NCBI GenBank assembly: GCA_029977305.1
Contig: JAPOLF010000117.1
Location: 1-6,196, forward strand
Direction of reading: 5' to 3'
Length of the DNA: 6,196 nucleotides
Origin: a bacterium
Lineage (GTDB): Bacteria > Chloroflexota > Chloroflexia > Thermomicrobiales > UBA6265
The position numbers were made by a program, and so were the translations under genes. The notes beneath the pieces are model-generated. The model searched no databases and was not told the DNA's origin. It saw nothing but the letters and a program-made list of their open reading frames with translations. Below, piece after piece: positions 1 to 5,314 of this stretch (positions within the stretch are counted from its first letter, which is position 1; every line of letters begins with the position of its first letter).

Positions 1-511
1 GATCATCCTCCGAGGCCAGCACATCGTGCCCCGGTCGCGCGTTCGGGATCACCGCCATCCACATCGAGGTGAAGAGCGACCCGATCGCCGTCAGCGGGGC
101 CAGCAACAGGGAAAGCAACCCCGACACCTTCACCAGCGTCGATGCGGCTCCCTCCGGCTGATGCGCGGCGACCGCCCGCGGCAGCGCTTGCCCGAACACG
201 AGGTACACCACGACCACCGTGACCACCGACCACACCGCCGGCCACAGCAAACCTCGCGTGCGGAAGAAATCGGTCAGCGCCGCCGCCGCGACCGCCAACG
301 CCGTCGCCTCCCCAAGCAGCAAGGCCGCTTCGAGATTGCGCCGCGGATCAAGCAGTGATTGCACACCCCGGCCGGTGTGGCGAGGTTCCGTCGCGGCGCG
401 AATGCGCTGCCGCGTCATCAACGAGGCCACCGCCTCGGCATTCGCCGCGATGGTCATCACCACCAAGGCGATGACCGCCACCACCAACTCGGTCAGTCCG
501 GAGTTGCTCAC
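1..511 (-). CDS. CNNM/CorC-type (DUF21) membrane protein, partial
   Basis: This is the membrane part of a CNNM/HlyC-CorC family protein, a family linked to Mg2+ and other divalent-cation transport. The GTG start at 511 is preceded by GGGGAGGGG, with the GGAGG core 5 nt away, and the frame is open for 170 residues to the window edge. No start codon lies between it and the in-frame stop of prs. Hydrophobic segments sit at about residues 8-27, 61-80, 88-106 and 128-150. Family hallmarks are a basic stretch after the first helix (LMTRQRIRAA), LLDPRRNLEAALLLGE, and FGQALPRAVAAHQPE at about 106-120, which matches the family's FGExxPKxxA motif with the Glu replaced by Gln. Any fourth helix end, the CBS pair and the CorC_HlyC domain would lie beyond the edge. 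The gene lies 45 nt after prs and is probably in the same operon. The family assignment rests on remembered motifs, and transport activity is inferred. Confidence 0.72.
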   Translation of the reverse strand, partial: MSNSGLTELVVAVIALVVMTIAANAEAVASLMTRQRIRAATEPRHTGRGVQSLLDPRRNLEAALLLGEATALAVAAAALTDFFRTRGLLWPAVWSVVTVVVVYLVFGQALPRAVAAHQPEGAASTLVKVSGLLSLLLAPLTAIGSLFTSMWMAVIPNARPGHDVLASEDD

Positions 512-556
512 GAACCCCTCCCCGGTGATGCGCTCGTCGCACCCCGGCGCCGGACG

Positions 557-1495
557 CTAAGTGAACAGCGCACTGATGCTCAGGTCCTTGTGCGTCCGCA
601 TGATCGCCTCGGCGAGCAGCGGCGCCACACTGATCACGTGCAGATGGTCGCCCGGCTGCGTCTTTGGAAGCGGGATGGTGTCCGTCACATAAACCCGCTC
701 GATCGCCGAAGTCCGGATCAGTTCCAGTGCGTTGCTGGCGAAGATCCCATGCGTCGCAGCCGCATGGATGTGCGCCGCCCCACGCTCCTTCAGTTGATCA
801 GCCGCCACCACCAACGTGCTCGCCGTCGAGATCATGTCGTCGACGATGATCGCGGTCTTTCCGTTGACGTCCCCCACCATTTCGAGCGTCTCGGTCTCGT
901 CCGGCCCCGGCCGCCGCTTCGCGATGATGGCCAACGACCCGCCGACCCGCTCGCGGAAATCCTCGGCCCGCGCCACGCCGCCCGAATCCGGGCTCACCGC
1001 AACCAGATCGGTGAACCCCTCCCGCTTCAGCGATCGCGCGATCAACGGCGTCGCCCGCAGGTGGTCCACCGGGATGTCGAAAAACCCCTCGATCGCCGGA
1101 GCATGCAGATCAATGGTCAGAATGCGATTCGCCCCGGCGGTGCAGATCAGGTTCGCCACGAGCTTCGCCGAGATCGGCTCCCGCCCAGAGGTCTTCTTCT
1201 CCTGCCGCGCATAAGCGTAGTAAGGGATGACCGCCGTGATCCGCGCCGCAGAGGCCCGCCGCAGGGCATCGATGATCAGCAGCAACTCCATCAGGTGATG
1301 GTTCACCGGCTCGCACATCGACTGGATCACGAACACATCCGAGCCTCGGACGTTCTCCTCCAGCTTCACCCGCGTCTCGCCGTTCTTCCAGTTGCCGACA
1401 ATCGCCCGACCCAGCGGCGCCTCCAACTCGGCCATGATCGCCGCCGCCAACTCCGGATGGGACGTTCCCGCGAACACCTGCAGTCGCCCGTCCAC
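557..1495 (-). CDS. prs: Ribose-phosphate pyrophosphokinase (PRPP synthase)
   Basis: Prs transfers pyrophosphate from ATP to ribose 5-phosphate, giving PRPP for purine, pyrimidine, NAD, histidine and tryptophan synthesis in the cytosol. The length of 312 residues is normal for bacterial class I enzymes. Visible motifs are FAGTSHPELA near the N-terminus, the ATP-site region YAYARQEKK and REPISAKLVA (about 94-114), DLHAPAIEGFFDIPVDHL (129-146, catalytic-region His131), VSPDSGGVARA (167-177) and the PRPP/ribose-phosphate loop IIVDDMISTASTL (216-228). In that loop the usual third acidic residue of VDDMIDT is Ser223, a variant discussed in the findings. The GTG start immediately follows the glmU stop (TAG-GTG). 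GAGGAGGG inside the end of glmU supplies the ribosome site about 8 nt upstream, which indicates translational coupling. The stop is TAG at 557-559. Confidence 0.96.
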   Translation of the reverse strand: MDGRLQVFAGTSHPELAAAIMAELEAPLGRAIVGNWKNGETRVKLEENVRGSDVFVIQSMCEPVNHHLMELLLIIDALRRASAARITAVIPYYAYARQEKKTSGREPISAKLVANLICTAGANRILTIDLHAPAIEGFFDIPVDHLRATPLIARSLKREGFTDLVAVSPDSGGVARAEDFRERVGGSLAIIAKRRPGPDETETLEMVGDVNGKTAIIVDDMISTASTLVVAADQLKERGAAHIHAAATHGIFASNALELIRTSAIERVYVTDTIPLPKTQPGDHLHVISVAPLLAEAIMRTHKDLSISALFT

Positions 1496-2938
1496 CTAGG
1501 AGCCCTCCTCAGTGTTCTGCGCCGTCGTGCGCTTGCCGCTCGCAATCTGCCGCGCCGGGACCCCGACCACCGTTGCCCCCGGCTTCACGTCTTTCGTCAC
1601 CACCGATCCCGCACCGGTGCGCGCCCCATCCCCGATCACCACCGGTGCCCGCAAGATGGTGTCACTCCCGATGAAGACCTCCGCCCCGATCTCGGTCCGG
1701 TGCTTCTCCACCCCGTCGAAGTTGGCCGTCACCGTGCCCGCTCCGATGTTCGTCTGCGCACCGACCTGCGCATCCCCCAGATAGCTGAAGTGGCCCACTT
1801 TGACCCCTTCCGCCAACGCGCTGTTCTTGATCTCCGCGAAGTTTCCGACGTGCACCCCAGACGCAAGGACGGTGCCCGCCCGCAAATGCGCGTAGGGACC
1901 GCAATCGCTGTCGCTCCCCACCTCGCAGAACTCGATCGTCGATGCCCGCACCGCCACCCGATCACCGATCTCACTGCCGATGATCGTCGTGCTCGGACCG
2001 ATCACGCATTCCCTGCCGATAGCCGTCGCCCCGGTGAGCACCGTGAACGGCATCACCGTCGTGTCCTCGCCGATCGTCACGTCCGCGTCGATGAATATCG
2101 TCTCCGGCCAGACCAGCGTCACCCCGCTCCGCATCAACCGTTCGCGGATTCCCTGACGAATCGCCGCATCGGCCGCCGCCAACTCCACCCGGTCGTTGAT
2201 CCCGAGCGCCACATGCGGATCAGCGGTCACCGTCGCCACCGGCCAGGTCTCATCCGGCCGTCGGCTCCCCGACACCGCCAACTCGATCAACTCCGTCAGG
2301 TAGAACTCCCCGGTCGCGGTGCTCGGGCTCAGATGCGGCAACGCCGCCCGCGCCCACGCCGCATCGATCGCCATCATCCCGCTGTTGATCTCGACATCGC
2401 CGACGCGCGTCGCGGGATCGTCATCCTTGCTCTCGACCACCCGCACCACGCGGCCCTCGGCATCGCGATCGACGCGTCCGTAGTGGACCGCACCCGGGAT
2501 CACCGTCGTCAGCATCGTCACCTTGGCCCGGCTCGCCATCGCGCCATCCAAGAGGCGCTCGACCGTCACCGCATCCAGCCGCGGATGGTCCGCGAAGAAC
2601 ACCAGCAACCACTCGACATTCCCGGTCGCCGGTAATGCCGCCCGCAGCGCATCTCCCGTTCCTTGGGGACGCTCTTGGATTGCAGCGGTGACCATGCCAG
2701 CCATGCCGATGCGATCTGGCAGATCGGCCAACTCCGGCCCCACCACCACCACCACTTGCTCCGGTGCAACCACCGTTGCCGCGCGGATCACGTGCGAGAC
2801 CATCGGAATGCCTGCCACCGCATGCAGCGGCTTCGGCACGCTCGACCGCATGCGTGATCCTCTGCCGGCCGCAAGGACCACGACAGCGACGCGAGGCGCA
2901 CGAGAAGGGCGATGCGGGGGAGTGGGGCGGGTGTTCAC
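1496..2938 (-). CDS. glmU: Bifunctional UDP-GlcNAc pyrophosphorylase / glucosamine-1-phosphate acetyltransferase
   Basis: GlmU acetylates glucosamine-1-phosphate and then couples the product to UTP, giving UDP-GlcNAc for peptidoglycan and other glycans. At 480 residues it is slightly longer than the usual 450-460. The N-terminal nucleotidyltransferase shows LAAGRGSRM (22-30), VPKPLH with Lys36, Gln88 and QGTGDA (92-97), Asp117 in FADHPRL, INSGMMA (184-190), GEFYLTELI (210-218) and GINDR with the metal-ligand Asn248. The C-terminal left-handed beta helix carries hexapeptide repeats from about 280, LRAG (Arg353), GNFAEIKNS (Lys371), VGHFSYLGDA with catalytic-position His383, and GAGTVTANFDG (399-409). 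The GTG start leaves about 15 basic, proline-rich residues before the first strand. No strong Shine-Dalgarno is visible and a hairpin lies just upstream. Starting at a later GTG would remove part of the nucleotide-binding strand. tRNA-Gln lies upstream and prs directly abuts downstream. Confidence 0.97.
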   Translation of the reverse strand: MNTRPTPPHRPSRAPRVAVVVLAAGRGSRMRSSVPKPLHAVAGIPMVSHVIRAATVVAPEQVVVVVGPELADLPDRIGMAGMVTAAIQERPQGTGDALRAALPATGNVEWLLVFFADHPRLDAVTVERLLDGAMASRAKVTMLTTVIPGAVHYGRVDRDAEGRVVRVVESKDDDPATRVGDVEINSGMMAIDAAWARAALPHLSPSTATGEFYLTELIELAVSGSRRPDETWPVATVTADPHVALGINDRVELAAADAAIRQGIRERLMRSGVTLVWPETIFIDADVTIGEDTTVMPFTVLTGATAIGRECVIGPSTTIIGSEIGDRVAVRASTIEFCEVGSDSDCGPYAHLRAGTVLASGVHVGNFAEIKNSALAEGVKVGHFSYLGDAQVGAQTNIGAGTVTANFDGVEKHRTEIGAEVFIGSDTILRAPVVIGDGARTGAGSVVTKDVKPGATVVGVPARQIASGKRTTAQNTEEGS

Positions 2939-2940
2939 GG

Positions 2941-2967
2941 CGCCGCTACCGTCCTGCGACCGCGGCG
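2941..2967 (-). repeat. Inverted repeat just upstream of glmU start
   Basis: On the transcribed strand CGCCGC and GCGGCG form a perfect 6-bp stem around a 15-nt loop. Inside the loop GTC and GAC can pair over a 4-nt loop. The structure ends 2 nt before the glmU GTG, where a ribosome site would be expected, and no T-run follows it. It may fold in the tRNA-glmU spacer and limit glmU translation, or it may be a chance product of high GC. Confidence 0.35.
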
Positions 2968-3014
2968 ACGAACCGAATAATCAACGGCGATAGAGAGCAT
3001 TCACCGAAGGGATG

Positions 3015-3088
3015 TGGCTGGCGGGCCAGGATTCGAACCTGAAACAAAGGTTCCAAAGACCCTTGTGATACCATTTCACCACCCGCCA
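3015..3088 (-). tRNA. trnQ: tRNA-Gln (anticodon UUG), CCA encoded
   Basis: The minus strand folds into a full cloverleaf of 71 nt plus an encoded CCA (3015-3017). The 7-bp acceptor is TGGCGGG/CCCGCCA with discriminator G. The D arm is GTGA-AATGGTA-TCAC and contains the conserved GG. The anticodon stem is AGGGT/ACCTT with loop CTTTGGA, so the anticodon is TTG, reading CAA and CAG. The variable loop is 4 nt, and the T arm is TCAGG-TTCGAAT-CCTGG. A weak 5'-U:A acceptor end (U1-A72) is typical of tRNA-Gln. It sits 76 nt upstream of glmU with no terminator between, so it may be processed from a shared transcript. Confidence 0.96.
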
Positions 3089-3165
3089 ACAGGCAGTTCC
3101 GTCGCGCCAATCGCCCGGCTCAATCGCCGGCCGCACGTGGTCGCCCACGGTGTGCACTGTGCCGA

Positions 3166-3174
3166 AGTATACCA
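3166..3174 (-). promoter_or_regulatory. Possible extended -10 promoter for tRNA-Gln / glmU operon
   Basis: On the minus strand TGGTATACT combines the TGn extension with a near-consensus -10 (TATACT). No good -35 is visible 16-18 bp upstream. Initiation would fall about 70 nt before the mature tRNA 5' end. It lies in the 114-bp dnaJ-tRNA gap, the expected place for a promoter of the tRNA-glmU-prs block. This is prediction only. Confidence 0.45.
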
Positions 3175-3177
3175 GCG

Positions 3178-3200
3178 CGGCCGAGTCGTTCCGGCCGGCG
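3178..3200 (-). repeat. GC-rich inverted repeat after dnaJ stop
   Basis: CGGCCG occurs twice, flanking an 8-nt loop, within a few bases of the dnaJ stop codon, and can form a 6-bp stem in dnaJ mRNA. No T-tract follows, so it is not a convincing intrinsic terminator. It could stabilise the mRNA 3' end or be fortuitous in GC-rich DNA. Confidence 0.25.
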
Positions 3201-3202
3201 CG

Positions 3203-4399
3203 TCAGGCTGGCTGCCGCACCGCCGATGGCTGCGGCGTGATCACCCGTCCCAGCGCATCCTTGATGCGATCGAACAACCCCCGGCCGCTCGGCTGCTCGC
3301 AAATCCCGTTGCTGTCGAATGTCTCCGCCAGCTGCCGCAGGAGTTGCCGCTGCTCGTCGTTCAGATTCCGCGGGGTCGAGACGTTCACCGTCACGATCTG
3401 GTCACCCCGATCGTTCCCCGGCCGCATGTCGGGCACGCCCCGCCCCTTGAGTCGGAACTGCTGCCCGGATTGCGTCCCCGAGGGCACCTTGAAACTCACC
3501 TCGCCATCAATGGTCTGGATGTTGAACTCATCGCCCAACGCCGCCTGCGCCATGTTGATCGCGATCTGCGAATGCAAGGTCTTCCCATTCCGGGTGAACA
3601 CCGGATGCGATGCCACCCGCATCTTCACGAACAGGTTCCCCGCCGGGCCGCCCTGCGGCCCTGCCTCGCCCTGACCGTTCAACCGCAACGTCTGGTTCTC
3701 GTCGATCCCCGCGGGCACCGTCACCACGATCGTGCGCGCCCGCGTCACCCGTCCCCGGCCGCGGCAATTCGGACACGGATCGGTGATCTGCACCCCCTCG
3801 CCGTTGCACGAACCACATGGTGAAGACGTCATGAACTGCCCGAGGATCGTCTGCTGCACGCGGCGCACTTCACCCGTGCCGCCACAGGCGCCACACCGCG
3901 TCGGGGGCATCCCGTCGCGCATCCGCTTGCCGCTGCACGCCTCGCAGGTCTCGGGACGCGTCAACTCGATTTCCTTCTCCGCCCCGAACACCGCCTCCTC
4001 AAAGGTGATGTCGAGCGTCACGTGGAGATCGGCTCCGCGCTGCGGGGCATTGCGTCGCCGCTGCTGCTGTTGGCCAGCCCCACCGAAGAAACTTTCGAAG
4101 ATGTCGCCGAACGGCGATCCCGCTCCGCCGAAGCCGAACGGATCCCCCATCCCGCCCATGTTCTGGGCGTTGTGGCCGAACCGGTCATAGGACGCCCGAC
4201 GCTGCTCGTCGCCGAGCACCTCATACGCCTCGTTGACCTCTTTGAACATGTCCTCGGCCCCCGCGTCGCTGTTGACATCGGGGTGGTACTTCCGCGCCAT
4301 CTGCCGATAGGCGCGCCGAATGTCATCGGCGGACGCCGTCCGGCTGACGCCGAGCACCTCGTAGTAATCACGCTTTCCGGTCATGGTGTCCTGTGGCAT
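3203..4399 (-). CDS. dnaJ: Chaperone protein DnaJ (Hsp40, type I)
   Basis: DnaJ binds unfolded polypeptides and delivers them to DnaK while stimulating DnaK ATPase in the cytosol. The J domain covers about residues 11-75, beginning DYYEVLG, with the essential HPD at 39-41. A Gly/Phe-rich linker (about 74-108) and a Gln run (110-113) follow. The zinc-finger region has four CxxC pairs: Cys152/155, 169/172, 195/198 and 209/212. The first repeat reads CEACSGKR, lacking the last Gly of CxxCxGxG. The C-terminal substrate-binding domains run to about residue 345 (VPAGIDENQTLRLNGQGE, LKGRGVPDMR), followed by a short tail. At 398 residues the length is normal. Two starts are possible: ATG 4399 with GGAGAG upstream, and ATG 4384 with AGGA upstream, the latter giving the more typical MTGKRDYYEVLG. 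No dnaK or grpE adjoins it. CIRCE and a strong promoter lie directly upstream. Confidence 0.97.
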   Translation of the reverse strand: MPQDTMTGKRDYYEVLGVSRTASADDIRRAYRQMARKYHPDVNSDAGAEDMFKEVNEAYEVLGDEQRRASYDRFGHNAQNMGGMGDPFGFGGAGSPFGDIFESFFGGAGQQQQRRRNAPQRGADLHVTLDITFEEAVFGAEKEIELTRPETCEACSGKRMRDGMPPTRCGACGGTGEVRRVQQTILGQFMTSSPCGSCNGEGVQITDPCPNCRGRGRVTRARTIVVTVPAGIDENQTLRLNGQGEAGPQGGPAGNLFVKMRVASHPVFTRNGKTLHSQIAINMAQAALGDEFNIQTIDGEVSFKVPSGTQSGQQFRLKGRGVPDMRPGNDRGDQIVTVNVSTPRNLNDEQRQLLRQLAETFDSNGICEQPSGRGLFDRIKDALGRVITPQPSAVRQPA

Positions 4400-4461
4400 C
4401 TGCTCTCCGCGGTCAAAGACGCGCCGGACGAGCGGTGATAGGGCGAAGTCGTCGTCCGGCT

Positions 4462-4489
4462 AGTATAGGTTCGGCAAGTGCCTCGTCAA
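4462..4489 (-). promoter_or_regulatory. Sigma-A type promoter of dnaJ
   Basis: The minus strand carries TTGACG (4484-4489) and TATACT (4462-4467) separated by 16 bp. Each hexamer differs from consensus by one base. The predicted start is near 4455, giving a 56-71 nt leader depending on which ATG is used. The CIRCE operator begins 6 bp upstream of the -35 hexamer, so a bound repressor would overlap the polymerase footprint. Confidence 0.82.
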
Positions 4490-4495
4490 GAAAAT

Positions 4496-4522
4496 CTAGC
4501 ACTCCCGCGCTACGAGTGCTAA
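4496..4522. promoter_or_regulatory. CIRCE operator (HrcA binding site)
   Basis: The plus strand reads CTAGCACTC, a 9-base spacer (CCGCGCTAC), then GAGTGCTAA. The established CIRCE consensus is TTAGCACTC-N9-GAGTGCTAA, so 17 of 18 arm bases match and the spacer length is exact. HrcA binds this element and represses chaperone genes until heat shock. It lies directly upstream of the dnaJ -35 box. The plus-strand gene starts over 110 bp away, so dnaJ is the likely target. Confidence 0.94.
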
Positions 4523-4576
4523 CGGCAGACAGCCCCAAAGAGTTCCCCGAACACCGTTTCGCTCGCCGTGCGTTCG

Positions 4577-4582
4577 TATACT
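4577..4582 (+). promoter_or_regulatory. Possible -10 element for the molybdopterin protein operon
   Basis: TATACT at 4577-4582 would start transcription near 4589, about 50 nt before the ATG at 4640. The region 16-18 bp upstream (ACCGTTTC) has no clear -35 hexamer, so the promoter is weak, activator-dependent or misidentified. Confidence 0.4.
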
Positions 4583-4590
4583 TGGGCAGA

Positions 4591-4609
4591 GGCACTCGGT
4601 GCCGACACC
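4591..4609 (+). repeat. Overlapping small hairpins in 5' leader
   Basis: GGCAC-TCG-GTGCC (4591-4603) forms a 5-bp hairpin. The overlapping GGTG-CCGA-CACC (4598-4609) forms a competing 4-bp one, so both cannot fold together. They lie between the predicted transcription start and the GGAGG ribosome site at 4625. No known riboswitch was recognised and both stems are short. Confidence 0.3.
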
Positions 4610-4639
4610 TAGCACCCTGCTCCCGGAGGTCGTGGTTCC

Positions 4640-5284
4640 ATGGTCCAGCATCGGCAGCGCACCGTGCGACGCCCCACCATCGAATCCACCACGCCTCTCC
4701 CGCCGGGCCAATTCCTTGCCAAGCGGTGGCCCGTGCTGCATCAGGGCGATGTCCCGGTGTTCGACCCGGCCACCTGGGATTTCCAGATCACTGGCTTGGT
4801 GGAGCGCCCCGTCGCCTTCCCGTGGGCCGAATTCGCCGATCTCCCCACCGTCGAGTCCCCCGGCGACCTCCACTGCGTCACCCGCTGGACCAAAGCCGAC
4901 AACCTTTGGCGCGGTGTCCGCCCCGCCGATCTCCTTGCCCTGGCGCGTCCCCTGCCGGATGCCCGCTTCGCGATGCTCCACGGGGAATCTGGCTATTCAG
5001 CCAACGTGCCCCTCGACGCCCTCCTGGAAGATGGCGTACTCCTCGCCACGCATCATGCCGGAGAGCCCTTGCTGCCCCAACACGGTGCCCCGGTGCGCTC
5101 GATCCTTCCGCGCCTGTATGCGTGGAAGAGCGTCAAGTGGCTTCGCTCGATCGAACTGATCGCCGAAGATCGCCTCGGCTTCTGGGAGGAGTTCGGCTAC
5201 TCCTCCTCCGCCGATGCATGGAAGGAAGAACGCTTCGCCGATGAACGCGGTCCTCGCCCAGGTCCACCGCGCATCGACTCGTAG
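4640..5284 (+). CDS. Sulfite-oxidase-like molybdopterin-dependent oxidoreductase
   Basis: This is a short stand-alone protein of the sulfite oxidase fold (COG2041, YuiH-like), expected to bind molybdopterin through one Cys thiolate. Its 214 residues fit the roughly 200-residue family. Motifs are LHQGDVPVFDPATWDFQITGL (33-53), DLHCVTRWTK (76-85) with the Mo-ligand candidate Cys79, GYSANVPLDALLEDGVLLA, EPLLPQHGAPVR, PRLYAWKSVKWL, and a GFWEEFGY...W.EERF tail. No Tat or Sec signal and no membrane helix is seen, so it is probably cytosolic, unlike MsrP or periplasmic sulfite dehydrogenases. No haem domain is present. The ATG is preceded by CCCGGAGG with a 10-nt spacing, and no alternative start lies between. 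The natural substrate of this subfamily is, to my knowledge, not established. The next gene starts 30 nt downstream. Confidence 0.9.
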   Translation: MVQHRQRTVRRPTIESTTPLPPGQFLAKRWPVLHQGDVPVFDPATWDFQITGLVERPVAFPWAEFADLPTVESPGDLHCVTRWTKADNLWRGVRPADLLALARPLPDARFAMLHGESGYSANVPLDALLEDGVLLATHHAGEPLLPQHGAPVRSILPRLYAWKSVKWLRSIELIAEDRLGFWEEFGYSSSADAWKEERFADERGPRPGPPRIDS

Positions 5285-5314
5285 CCCCACGCCAGAACCA
5301 GGAGACGATCACCC

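Noticed and set aside
359..2635. A 758-codon open frame on the plus strand, antisense to prs and glmU
   Set aside because: It is rich in Arg, His, Pro and Asp in the style of frame-shadow translations. It spans the junction of two well-supported minus-strand genes and matches no family. High GC and strong codon bias keep the opposite frame open.
3110..3150. Short stems (CCGGC/GCCGG and CGTGG/CCACG) and a GGCGATTG direct repeat in the dnaJ-tRNA spacer
   Set aside because: Each is 5-8 bases in GC-rich DNA with no T-tract or known motif. Chance is a sufficient explanation.
3014..3823. A 269-codon plus-strand open frame over the tRNA and the dnaJ 3' half
   Set aside because: It starts inside the tRNA-Gln gene and runs antisense to dnaJ with shadow-like composition.
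4542..4552. GTTC-CCC-GAAC palindrome as a possible SOS or repressor site
   Set aside because: The arms are only 4 bp and point opposite to the Gram-positive LexA pattern GAAC-N4-GTTC. It is too short to support a call.
4393..5244. A 283-codon plus-strand frame overlapping the dnaJ promoter and the molybdopterin gene
   Set aside because: It reads through CIRCE and the leader, then overlaps a clear sulfite-oxidase-like gene in another frame. Its Arg/Pro/Ser-rich composition indicates a shadow.
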